From Sphingomonadaceae bacterium (GTDB taxonomy: Bacteria; Pseudomonadota; Alphaproteobacteria; Sphingomonadales; Sphingomonadaceae), in NCBI GenBank assembly GCA_947463325.1, contig CANHQT010000008.1, positions 20,116 through 84,115 on the forward strand: 64,000 nt of DNA, written 5' to 3'. Each line of letters opens with the position of its first letter. Positions within the stretch are counted from its first letter, which is position 1. Positions 9,457-17,500 of the stretch are shown in pieces. The notes under the pieces are model-generated. The model had not been told where the DNA came from, did no database searches, and worked only from the letters and a program-made list of their open reading frames with translations. A program made the position numbers and the translations under genes.

Positions 9457-10950
9457 ATGATCGCAAAAGGGGCAACACGCGCGGTCGCGCTGGGCACCGC
9501 CCTCACCGCGCTAGTGGGCGGCGTGGCTGCCCGCGCGGCCGAAGCCGCAACAGGGGCAGCGGAGGCCGTGGCCGAAGTGGCAGTGGCGGCTACCATAGCC
9601 GAAGGGCCGATCAAGGCACCAACAGTCGAACAAATGGCCGGCATGGTCGACAAGGGCGACACCACCTGGATGCTAATCAGTTCGGCGCTGGTTCTGATGA
9701 TGTCGATTCCCGCCCTCGCCCTCTTCTACGGCGGGCTGGTGCGCACCAAAAACATGCTCAGCGTGCTGATGCAGGTGTTCATGATCGTTTCGGTCGCGGC
9801 ACTCGTCTGGGTAGGCTGGGGTTACTCGATCGCCTTCACCTCCACCGGCACACCCTTCCCGGCCCTGTTCGGCGGCCTGGACAAGGCATTCCTCGCCAAC
9901 GTCAACGCCGGCACCTTCGCTGCAACATTCAGCAACAATGTCTACATCCCGGAATATGCTTTCGTGGTGTTCCAGATGACCTTTGCCTGCATCACGCCGG
10001 CACTGATCGTGGGCGCCTTCGCAGAGCGGGTGAAGTTCGCTCCGCTGATGATCTTCACGGTGCTGTGGCTGACCTTTGCCTATTTCCCGATCGCGCATCA
10101 GGTCTGGTACTGGGCTGGTCCGGACTTCCTGCCTGACGCGCCGACTGACGCCGGTCTGCTGTGGGGTTGGGGAGCACTCGACTTCGCGGGCGGAACCGTG
10201 GTCCATATCAACGCTGGCATCGCTGGCCTGATCGGCTGCCTGATTGTCGGCAAGCGCGTCGGTTTCGGCAAGGAAGCGACCCCGCCGCACAGCCTGACCA
10301 TGACCATGATCGGTGCATCACTGCTCTGGGTGGGCTGGTTCGGCTTCAATGCCGGCTCAAACCTCGAAGCCAATGGTCTCGCAGCGCTGGCCTTTGTTAA
10401 CACCCTCGTCGCGACGGCTGCAGCAGCGGTTGCTTGGTGCCTCATCGAACAGTTCCACCACGGCAAACCATCGCTGCTCGGCGCAGTGACGGGCGCGGTG
10501 GCCGGCCTGGTGGCAATCACCCCAGCCAGCGGATTTGCTGCCCCAATGGCAGCCATACTGCTTGGCTTCGCTGCCTCCGGCTTCTGCTACCTGTTCGTTG
10601 CGGTTGTGAAGAACAAGCTGGGCTATGATGACACCCTCGACGTGTTCGGCGTCCACGGCATCGGTGGCATTGTCGGCGCGATCGGCACCGCCATCGTTGC
10701 TGATCCCGCGCTCGGCGGTCAGGGCTTCTATGACTATACAGTCTTCCCGGCAGCGCCTGGCACCTATGACATGGCAGGCCAGCTGGTCACACAGATCAAG
10801 GCAGTAGGCTGGACCGTGATGTGGACCGGCATCGTCTCGGCCATCCTGTTCTACGGCCTCAAGCTGACCATGGGCCTGCGCCCCAGCGAAGAGGGCGAGC
10901 GCGAAGGTCTCGACCTCACCGACCATGGGGAGCGTGCCTACAATTATTGA
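9457..10950 (+). CDS. amt: Ammonium transporter
   Basis: This is an inner-membrane Amt/MEP/Rh channel of about 497 residues, and it should move ammonium when nitrogen is scarce. A cleavable signal-like N-terminus (ALVGGVAARAAEA) is followed by about 70 variable residues and then eleven membrane segments with family motifs such as ALFYGGLVRTKNMLS, GGTVVHINAG, WFGFNAGS and DVFGVHGIGG, the last two with pore histidines nearby. The reading frame is open back to a GTG at 9400 overlapping the glnK stop; I prefer the ATG at 9457 since it gives a clean signal peptide. It is co-transcribed with glnK. Confidence 0.93.
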   Translation: MIAKGATRAVALGTALTALVGGVAARAAEAATGAAEAVAEVAVAATIAEGPIKAPTVEQMAGMVDKGDTTWMLISSALVLMMSIPALALFYGGLVRTKNMLSVLMQVFMIVSVAALVWVGWGYSIAFTSTGTPFPALFGGLDKAFLANVNAGTFAATFSNNVYIPEYAFVVFQMTFACITPALIVGAFAERVKFAPLMIFTVLWLTFAYFPIAHQVWYWAGPDFLPDAPTDAGLLWGWGALDFAGGTVVHINAGIAGLIGCLIVGKRVGFGKEATPPHSLTMTMIGASLLWVGWFGFNAGSNLEANGLAALAFVNTLVATAAAAVAWCLIEQFHHGKPSLLGAVTGAVAGLVAITPASGFAAPMAAILLGFAASGFCYLFVAVVKNKLGYDDTLDVFGVHGIGGIVGAIGTAIVADPALGGQGFYDYTVFPAAPGTYDMAGQLVTQIKAVGWTVMWTGIVSAILFYGLKLTMGLRPSEEGEREGLDLTDHGERAYNY

Positions 10951-11054
10951 GTTCGGGAAGAGCGGCGCCGACTGGCCGCCGCTCCATCCTCCCTTCCCTG
11001 CGGAAGTCGGAAGGTGCCGCTCTCCCCACCCGAGGTTCCTCCTGCGAACCGACT
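10951..11054. other. Intergenic stretch after amt, no gene seen
   Basis: The non-coding gap from amt to the next minus-strand gene spans 10951-11270. This first part holds a GC-rich hairpin just after the amt stop (GAGCGGCG pairing with CGCCGCTC) without a T-run. I see no convincing open reading frame. Confidence 0.5.
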
Positions 11055-11087
11055 GGCCGGAGCCCTTTGTGCTCCGGCCTATTTTTG
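11055..11087 (+). terminator. Rho-independent terminator of glnK-amt
   Basis: GGCCGGAGC (11055-11063) pairs with GCTCCGGCC (11071-11079) over a 7-base loop, and TATTTTT follows. This is a classic intrinsic terminator about 100 bases after the amt stop. Confidence 0.85.
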
Positions 11088-11120
11088 TGCGATCGAGGAC
11101 GGTGAAACGGCGTGCACGGT

Positions 11121-11145
11121 TTTTTGGCAGCGTTGCTGCCAAAAA
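11121..11145. terminator. Symmetrical hairpin, possible bidirectional terminator
   Basis: TTTTTGGCAGC and GCTGCCAAAAA form a perfect 11-base stem around a GTT loop. With T runs on either strand it could stop transcription in both directions, including read-through from the GMC oxidoreductase gene on the minus strand. Confidence 0.65.
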
Positions 11146-11226
11146 GAGCATTTTTCCTCTTTTCAGACCCAATATTCCGAGTCATACAAGTGTCATCAGT
11201 TTCGGGAGGGGAGAGCCCGGAAGGCT

Positions 11227-11263
11227 GGGCCGGAGCGCGTAATACGCCTCCGGCCCGTTTTTT
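11227..11263 (+). terminator. Rho-independent terminator, third in the cluster
   Basis: GGGCCGGAG pairs with CTCCGGCCC across a short loop that itself contains GCGTAATACGC, followed by GTTTTTT. It lies 8 bases from the stop of the convergent GMC gene. Since amt already ends at the first terminator, this one may belong to a short separate transcript starting after about 11145. Confidence 0.75.
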
Positions 11264-11270
11264 GTAGCCT

Positions 11271-12878
11271 TTAGCCGCGCAGAGCAGCTTTCACGAAATC
11301 CCCGGCGCGCTCACCAATCATAATGCTTGGTGCGTTGGTATTCCCAGAAACGAGGCGGGGCATCACACTCGCGTCCGCCACCCACAGCCCGTCGACACCC
11401 TTTGCCTTGAGCGTCGGATCGACCACCGCAGCAGCGTCGTTACCCATGCGGCAGGTGCCGACCGGATGATAAACGGTGTCGGCGCGGTTGCGGATCAACT
11501 GCTCCAGAGCGGCATCATCTGCCGCCGACTGCCGCTTCCGCCCGCCATGGCGGGTCAGCGGGGCCGATTCGCAGATGCGCTCCATTATCCGTACCCCGGC
11601 CTTCAGCACCGCCATGTCGCGGTCGTCGGTCAAGAAGGCCGGATCAATCAGCGGTGCGTCCTTAGCTCGCGGCGATGCGAGCCTGACGGTCCCCCGGCTC
11701 TCGGGACGCAGGACACAAACATGACAGGAAAAGCCGGCGACGCGCACTTTAGTGCGCCCATGATCTTCAAGCACCGCGGGGACGAAGTGAAACTGGATAT
11801 CGGGCACCTCAACATCAGGGCTCGATCGTGCAAAGCCGCCGGCCTCCGCCAGCGGAGAAGTGAACCAGCCGGTGCGGGTACGGCGCCACTGCATCAGAGC
11901 CTTGAACCCGCGCAACTGACCCTTCAACGACATGGAATGGAACAGGTCGCCACCGGTCTCATAGCCCGCGACATAATCGATATGGTCCTGGAGGTCGCTG
12001 CCTACCGCGGGATTGTCGAGCACCACAGGTATACCGAGCGACCGCAAGTGCGCTGCCGGCCCGATGCCAGAAAGCTGCAGTATCTGGGGGCTGCCAAATG
12101 CCCCGGCGCTCAGCACCACGCCAGCCCTAGCATGAATGGTGCGCCGTGTGCCGAACAGCCCTTGGCGGAAGGTGACCCCGGTCACCCGCCCCTCCCTAAC
12201 CTCCAACTTTTCGACCAGCGCATTTTGTTCGACATGCAACTGCCCCAAGGCAACAGCAGGCTCAACATAAGCCCGCGCCGCAGACCAGCGCTCGCCGCCC
12301 TTTTGCGTCACCTGATAGAGGCCCACGCCTTCAAACTGCGCACCGTTGAAATCAGGGTTGCGCGGCATTTGCAGCGACGCCGCAGCCTCGACCCAGTCGA
12401 TGCTGCCTTCATGCGGGCTGGATTGGTCCATGACATTGAGCGGGCCGCCCGACCCATGAAATTCGTCTTCACCACGCTCATTGTGCTCGGCGCGCCGGAA
12501 ATACGGCAGGACATCGGCATAACTCCAGCCGTCAGCACCCAGCCGCGCCCAATTGTCATAATCCCAGGCAGTGCCGCGAATGTAGACCATCGCGTTGATA
12601 GCCGACGACCCGCCAAGGCCACGCCCGCGCGGTTGATACCCGCGCCGGCCGTTGAGGCCGCTTTGCGGCACCGTTTCATAGCGCCAATTGGACTTGGCAG
12701 GGATATTGCCCAGCATCGCTGGGGCAAGGACCTGCGTGATATTGTTATGCCCGCCTGCCTCGATCAGGCAGACCTTCAGCGAGGGGTCTTCAGCCAGCCG
12801 ACCGGCCACTGCGCTCCCTGCCGAACCGCCGCCGACGACAATTATGTCGAACTCGTCCACCCAATCTCTCCCGCTCAC
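11271..12878 (-). CDS. GMC family oxidoreductase (choline dehydrogenase-like)
   Basis: This is a 535-residue FAD-dependent alcohol oxidoreductase of the glucose-methanol-choline family. It shows the N-terminal dinucleotide motif VVGGGSAGSAVAGRL with EAGG, GMC signature 1 (GRGLGGSSAINAMVY), signature 2 (GAFGSPQILQLSGIGP) and the C-terminal active-site block YHPVGTCRMG. No signal peptide is seen, so it is probably cytoplasmic. The substrate is an unknown alcohol; choline is only one possibility, since no betaine aldehyde dehydrogenase is near. The gene starts at the ATG at 12878, 56 bases after the sterol desaturase-like gene. Confidence 0.9.
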   Translation of the reverse strand: MSGRDWVDEFDIIVVGGGSAGSAVAGRLAEDPSLKVCLIEAGGHNNITQVLAPAMLGNIPAKSNWRYETVPQSGLNGRRGYQPRGRGLGGSSAINAMVYIRGTAWDYDNWARLGADGWSYADVLPYFRRAEHNERGEDEFHGSGGPLNVMDQSSPHEGSIDWVEAAASLQMPRNPDFNGAQFEGVGLYQVTQKGGERWSAARAYVEPAVALGQLHVEQNALVEKLEVREGRVTGVTFRQGLFGTRRTIHARAGVVLSAGAFGSPQILQLSGIGPAAHLRSLGIPVVLDNPAVGSDLQDHIDYVAGYETGGDLFHSMSLKGQLRGFKALMQWRRTRTGWFTSPLAEAGGFARSSPDVEVPDIQFHFVPAVLEDHGRTKVRVAGFSCHVCVLRPESRGTVRLASPRAKDAPLIDPAFLTDDRDMAVLKAGVRIMERICESAPLTRHGGRKRQSAADDAALEQLIRNRADTVYHPVGTCRMGNDAAAVVDPTLKAKGVDGLWVADASVMPRLVSGNTNAPSIMIGERAGDFVKAALRG

Positions 12879-12934
12879 TGCTCTCGTCAGTTGTTGGGGC
12901 TTACATGAATGTTAGTGGGTAGGGAGGCAAGCCT

Positions 12935-13864
12935 CTATTCCGCCGCCTCAGGCATCGGTGAGCGCGATTCCCCTCGAGGTTGCTCGCGGTCACGCCAGCG
13001 CGCCTTGATACTGTCGCTGGTGTCTCTGCTGCCGTCGTGGCTCCAGCCCGGGGGCATGACGATATAGCCAAGTTTTGCCTGCCAGGGTGCGCGCCGTAGA
13101 TCGCGGGCAATGCCGACCCATTCATGCGTCGCTGCCCACAGAATGTTGAAGCTACCCAGTTGCCGGACAAGGCCGTAACGGATTGGATCAACGTCATCTT
13201 CCGGGGTGAAACTGCCGAACATACGATCCCAGAGCATGAAAACGCCCGCATAATTAGCATCGAGATAGCGGGGATTTGTGGCGTGATGGACACGGTGGTG
13301 CGACGGCGTGTTGAACATCCATTCAAACCAGCGCGGCATCCTGTCGATCGCCTCGGTATGGATCCAGAACTGGTAGATTAGATTGAGGCCAGCGCAGAAG
13401 GCGATCATCGCCGGATGGAAACCGAGGAAGAATAGCGGCATCGAAAAGATAAAACTGAGACCGATGAAGCCGGTCCAGGTCTGCCTGAGCGCCGTCGACA
13501 GATTATAGTGCTGGCTCGAATGATGGATGACATGGCTAGCCCAGAACCAGCGGATGCGGTGTCCTGCACGGTGCGCCCAATAATAGGAAAGGTCATAGGC
13601 TACGAAAGCCGTTATCCACGCCCACCACGTCCAGCCGATAGTGACCAAGCGGTATTCATAGGTCCACATTGCCACCGCCCCGGCAGCCCCCGCGGTCATC
13701 GCACCAGCGACCGTGTTGCCGAACCCGAGAATCAAGGAAGTCAGTGTATCGCGAGGTTCATAGGCAGCACGGTTACGGCGTTGCACAATCCACATTTCCG
13801 CCAAAATCGCTGCCACGAACAGTGGCACCGCGATATCGACCGGTTTCGGCAAATCTGGGATCAT
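12935..13864 (-). CDS. Sterol desaturase / fatty acid hydroxylase superfamily protein
   Basis: This integral membrane di-iron oxygenase of 309 residues has the superfamily's histidine clusters: HRAGH, HVIHHSS and SHHRVHH, spaced between about four hydrophobic segments. Members hydroxylate or desaturate sterols, carotenoids, fatty acids or ether lipids; the substrate is not evident here. I chose the ATG at 13864 because it overlaps the preceding gene's stop (ATGA) and gives the usual N-terminus; the frame is open 31 codons further. It lies downstream of two small genes and upstream of the GMC gene on the same strand. Confidence 0.88.
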   Translation of the reverse strand: MIPDLPKPVDIAVPLFVAAILAEMWIVQRRNRAAYEPRDTLTSLILGFGNTVAGAMTAGAAGAVAMWTYEYRLVTIGWTWWAWITAFVAYDLSYYWAHRAGHRIRWFWASHVIHHSSQHYNLSTALRQTWTGFIGLSFIFSMPLFFLGFHPAMIAFCAGLNLIYQFWIHTEAIDRMPRWFEWMFNTPSHHRVHHATNPRYLDANYAGVFMLWDRMFGSFTPEDDVDPIRYGLVRQLGSFNILWAATHEWVGIARDLRRAPWQAKLGYIVMPPGWSHDGSRDTSDSIKARWRDREQPRGESRSPMPEAAE

Positions 13865-14280
13865 ATGACTGTCCTCAGCCGGCTCGCGATTACGCTCGCA
13901 CGCCCACCGAAGTCGAGCTCGACTGAACCGAATGCTCTCTCCCCACTCTGCAACCACAGCCGGTTGCGGTCTAGCCTAGCGGTAAAGCCAGCATCGATCC
14001 GCCGCGCGGCAAAGCGGTTGCCATGAGCGCGCACCAACAACATCACGCCCGTCGCATTCCGCACGATCGCACCATAGCCTGCAGCATCGACATCGGCAGC
14101 TACCCCGCCGAATCCAAACTCAGCCTCTTCGGCAAGTGCGATAGCGTGCGCCTCGTCGCGGATGCGCTCATACCCCTTACCTAGCCCCATCCGCTTTACC
14201 AGCCAGGCAATGGCGAAAATGGCTAGCAGCGAACCGCCAAACTTCACCACCAGCATCACCCAGCCAGGCAGCGTCGCCAT
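13861..14280 (-). CDS. Hypothetical single-pass membrane protein
   Basis: I do not recognise this 139-residue protein. The N-terminus has one hydrophobic segment (about residues 8-28, VMLVVKFGGSLLAIFAIAWLV), then a soluble part of about 110 residues that looks beta-rich, resembling a PH-like fold, with VRAHGNRFAARRIDAGF in the middle. It overlaps its neighbours on both sides: a one-base overlap with the upstream phosphatase-like gene and ATGA with the downstream desaturase, so it is very likely part of one translationally coupled operon. Confidence 0.7.
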   Translation of the reverse strand: MATLPGWVMLVVKFGGSLLAIFAIAWLVKRMGLGKGYERIRDEAHAIALAEEAEFGFGGVAADVDAAGYGAIVRNATGVMLLVRAHGNRFAARRIDAGFTARLDRNRLWLQSGERAFGSVELDFGGRASVIASRLRTVI

Positions 14281-14708
14281 CAGCGCGCGCCTTTCGCCAG
14301 AGCATCAAGCATCGGACGGATTGGAGACAGATCATAACCCGCAGCGGCTGCCTGAGATGACAGTGTATCGGGATCCGTACCGCCCCGCGCGCGAGTCAGC
14401 GCCCACAGAAAACAGGAGCGCGTACCCGATCGGCAATAGGCGAGCACCGGCCCGCCGGCATCGTCCAGCGCGGCTTCCATTGCATCAATCTGGGCGTGGC
14501 TGAATCCGGAATGAGTAACCGGGATGGCGACGTAGCCCATGCCCGCCGCCCTTGCTGCGGATTCAATCTCTTCGCCTTGCGAAGCAGAGGGCTCCTCACC
14601 ATCGGGCCGGTTGTTCACAATCAGTGCGAATCGGTCAGCAGCGGCTGTAACATCGGCGAGCGATAGTTGCGGCGCGACGGCAAAGCCTGCTTCAATCTGT
14701 CTTATCAT
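14280..14708 (-). CDS. TIGR01244 / DUF442 sulfur transferase or phosphatase-like protein
   Basis: This 142-residue cytoplasmic protein belongs to the beta-lactamase-hydrolase-like (BLH N-domain, DUF442) family, a dual-specificity-phosphatase-like fold. The cysteine loop reads YCRSGTRS, equivalent to the HCxxGxxR P-loop, although its first residue is Tyr instead of His. An Asn-Arg-Pro-Asp-Gly-Glu stretch (NNRPDGEE) typical of the family lies near the N-terminus. In BLH proteins this domain is fused to a persulfide dioxygenase; here it stands alone. I chose the ATG at 14708 because family members begin with a short segment of this kind. Confidence 0.8.
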   Translation of the reverse strand: MIRQIEAGFAVAPQLSLADVTAAADRFALIVNNRPDGEEPSASQGEEIESAARAAGMGYVAIPVTHSGFSHAQIDAMEAALDDAGGPVLAYCRSGTRSCFLWALTRARGGTDPDTLSSQAAAAGYDLSPIRPMLDALAKGAR

Positions 14709-14783
14709 ACTATAGCTCCAACCGCGCAACCATCGGGAATGCAACCCCTTTCCTGACAAGGTTCAAAAATTGGGCGCGCGGTC

Positions 14784-15716
14784 ATGGTAAAGCCGCTTGA
14801 AAGTGGCGCAAAGCCCAACGATTCAAGAAGCGTGAGCGCTTCCCCCGCCCTTTCTGCTTCGCCCCGTGTCAGCGTGATTCTGCCCGTCTACAATGGCGCA
14901 GACTTTCTCGCCGCCGCCATCGAGTCGGTGCTCGTGCAGGATTTCAGGGACTTCGAACTAGTCTGCGTCAACGATGGTTCGCACGACGAGAGCGGTGCAA
15001 TCATCAACGAATTCGCGATGCGCGATGCACGGGTGCGCGACTGCCCCAATCCGCAGAACATTGGTCTGCCCGCCACCCTCAACCGCGGCACATCATTAGC
15101 CCGCGCCTCACTGCACAGCTGGACCAGCCACGACAATCTGATGCGACCGGGCATGCTCGGTCGCCTCGTCGCGGCACTTGATGCCACGCCTGACGCTGCG
15201 ATCGCCTATGCGGGCTATACGGTGATTGACGGCGAAGGGATGCCAATACGTTATCATCCTCCTCGGCCCATGGAGGACCGGCTGCTTGGTAACCCTGTAG
15301 GTGCGGCATTTCTCTACCGCAGCGAAGTTCCAGCCGCGCTCGGGGGCTATGATGAGACCTTGTTTGGTGCTGAAGATTACGACTTTTGGCTACGCGCTGC
15401 GCGACGCTTTGGTTTCGTGCGGGTGGATGAGGATCTCTACCTCTATCGCCGCCATCCGGAGAGCCTCACTGACCAGCGGGCAAGCCGCATTCGTGCCATG
15501 GTCAACCAGCTGATCGAGCGCGAAATCGCTTTTGAGCCTGATAGCGAACGAAGGGCTGAAGTGCTGCTTCAGCTGGTATTCGGCAATCATGCCCGGTTCG
15601 ATGCCCAAATGGCATGGCGGGCGGCGGGTCATGATCCGGTCACCGTTTTTCGTGCGGCACCGGCGCTCACCTGGCACGCCGCCCGCTGCCTCAAGAACCG
15701 TCTGATCGCAGCCTAA
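14784..15716 (+). CDS. Glycosyltransferase family 2 protein
   Basis: This 310-residue GT-A enzyme should transfer a sugar from a nucleotide donor. The N-terminal 28 residues are Ser/Ala/Pro-rich, followed by VSVILPVYNGADFLAAAI, the CVNDGSHDES nucleotide-binding Asp motif, the SHDN acidic motif near residue 110 and GAEDYDFWLRA in the acceptor region. There is no membrane segment. The acceptor is unknown. It stands alone on the plus strand, divergent from the hydroxylase operon, and its 3' end overlaps the recQ 3' end. Confidence 0.88.
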   Translation: MVKPLESGAKPNDSRSVSASPALSASPRVSVILPVYNGADFLAAAIESVLVQDFRDFELVCVNDGSHDESGAIINEFAMRDARVRDCPNPQNIGLPATLNRGTSLARASLHSWTSHDNLMRPGMLGRLVAALDATPDAAIAYAGYTVIDGEGMPIRYHPPRPMEDRLLGNPVGAAFLYRSEVPAALGGYDETLFGAEDYDFWLRAARRFGFVRVDEDLYLYRRHPESLTDQRASRIRAMVNQLIEREIAFEPDSERRAEVLLQLVFGNHARFDAQMAWRAAGHDPVTVFRAAPALTWHAARCLKNRLIAA

Positions 15717-17500
15717 TGTTGCCTGATCACGGCCAGAAAGGCATCACCCCAAGCCTCAAGCTTGCGCTGGCCTACACCGGGCAGTTCCGCCAGTGCGGCA
15801 CGGGTCGAAGGTTTGAACCCCGCCATGTCCCTCAACACGCTGTCGTGAAAGATAACATATGGCGGCACTCCAGCCTCGGCCGCAAGCTCACGGCGGATGG
15901 CGCGAAGCGCATCGAACAAAGGATCCCCTATCGGATTCGGGCCGCCGCCGCTTTTGCGCGTACCTTTGCGGCGTCGCTCACGCGCGGGGGGCGCAACGAG
16001 CTCGACCCCAGCCTCGCCCTTCAGAATCGCGCGTGCGGCAGGGCCCAACATCAATCCACCATGTTCGGTTTCAGCCAATGCATCACGCGCCAGCAGCGTG
16101 CGCGCGAGCGGGCGCAGCAGTGGTGCTTCGTCCGGCCCAACAATCCCATGCACTGACAGTTGATCGTGCCCGCGCTGGGCAATACGTTCATCTGCATTGC
16201 CGGTCAGCACATTGACGATATGGCTGACACCAAAGCTCTGGCCCGTTCGATAGACAGCGGAAAGCATCTTCTGTGCCAACACGCTCGCGTTGGTCACCTG
16301 CGGCGCGGAAATGCAATTGTCGCAGTTGCCGCAGCGCTCCGGCGGGTCCTCGCCGAAGTGGCGGAGCAGGATGGCACGGCGGCACGCTGGCGCCTCCACC
16401 AGCACAGCGAGCGAGGCAAGTCGCGCCCTCTCACCCGCACGGCGGCTTTCAGGCACTTCGCCGAGACGCTGGCGGGCCTTCGCGAAATCAGTCGCCCCCC
16501 AATAGCAGTGCGCCTCCGCTGGATCGCCATCGCGCCCCGCCCGGCCCGTTTCCTGATAATAGGCCTCGATCGATTTTGGGAGGCCGGCGTGAACCACAAA
16601 ACGCACGTCCGGTTTGTCGATGCCCATGCCGAATGCAATTGTTGCGCACATCACCATGTCTTCGGAAGCTACGAAAGCTGCCTGATGCGCAGCCCGCATA
16701 TCCGGTGAAAGCCCAGCATGATAGACTCGCGTGGGGCGCCCACTGGCAGCAACCGCTGCTGCCAAAGCCTCTGTCGCATCGCGAGTCTGCGCATAGACGA
16801 TACCTGCACCGCCGATGGCGCTTACCCGCTCTACAATCTGGCGCGTCATCCCGTCACGCGGGTGGATGGCATAGCGGATATTCGGGCGGTCGAACCCGGC
16901 GATGATGAGGCCCTCCGCCGGGATACCAAGCAGAGCCAATATGTCGCTGCGCGTGTGCGTATCGGCCGTTGCGGTGAGCGCGAGGCGCGGCGTGCCGGCA
17001 AAGGTATCAAGCAGCGGCCCGAGCGCGCGATAGTCGGGGCGAAAATCATGCCCCCATTCGGACAGGCAATGCGCCTCGTCGATAGCGAACAACGCGACCG
17101 GGACATGGGCAAGCAAGTCGCGGAACGCGCTGGTCGAGGCACGTTCCGGAGCAACATAGAGGAGGTCGAGTTCTCCGGCGAGCAAGCGCCGAACCGTCTC
17201 CGCACGATCGCTGTCGACGCTGGTCAACGTCGCGGCGCGAATGCCCACTGCCTCGGCGCTCCTCAATTGGTCATGCATGAGCGCAATCAACGGCGAAATG
17301 ACAACAACGGTGCCAGGCAACATCACCGCAGGTAGTTGATAGGTCAGCGACTTGCCTGCGCCCGTCGGCATTACCGCCAGTGTGCGCTGCGCTCCCAGCA
17401 CCCGCCGCACCACAGCCTCCTGCATCCCACGAAAGGCGGGGAAACCGAACACTCGTTGAAGGGTGTCGAGGGGGTTGGCCTGCGCATGCGCTGTCGTCAT
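15713..17500 (-). CDS. recQ: ATP-dependent DNA helicase RecQ
   Basis: RecQ unwinds DNA 3' to 5' in recombination and repair. The 595-residue protein shows Walker A in PTGAGKSLTYQ, the DEAH box as IDEAHCLSEW, motif VI QETGRAGRDG, the RQC zinc cluster ending CGNCDNC, and an HRDC domain at the C-terminus (about the last 80 residues, with LAELPGVGQRKLE). I chose the ATG at 17500, whose ATGA overlaps the stop of the Atm1-type gene, over a start 15 codons upstream. Confidence 0.95.
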   Translation of the reverse strand: MTTAHAQANPLDTLQRVFGFPAFRGMQEAVVRRVLGAQRTLAVMPTGAGKSLTYQLPAVMLPGTVVVISPLIALMHDQLRSAEAVGIRAATLTSVDSDRAETVRRLLAGELDLLYVAPERASTSAFRDLLAHVPVALFAIDEAHCLSEWGHDFRPDYRALGPLLDTFAGTPRLALTATADTHTRSDILALLGIPAEGLIIAGFDRPNIRYAIHPRDGMTRQIVERVSAIGGAGIVYAQTRDATEALAAAVAASGRPTRVYHAGLSPDMRAAHQAAFVASEDMVMCATIAFGMGIDKPDVRFVVHAGLPKSIEAYYQETGRAGRDGDPAEAHCYWGATDFAKARQRLGEVPESRRAGERARLASLAVLVEAPACRRAILLRHFGEDPPERCGNCDNCISAPQVTNASVLAQKMLSAVYRTGQSFGVSHIVNVLTGNADERIAQRGHDQLSVHGIVGPDEAPLLRPLARTLLARDALAETEHGGLMLGPAARAILKGEAGVELVAPPARERRRKGTRKSGGGPNPIGDPLFDALRAIRRELAAEAGVPPYVIFHDSVLRDMAGFKPSTRAALAELPGVGQRKLEAWGDAFLAVIRQH

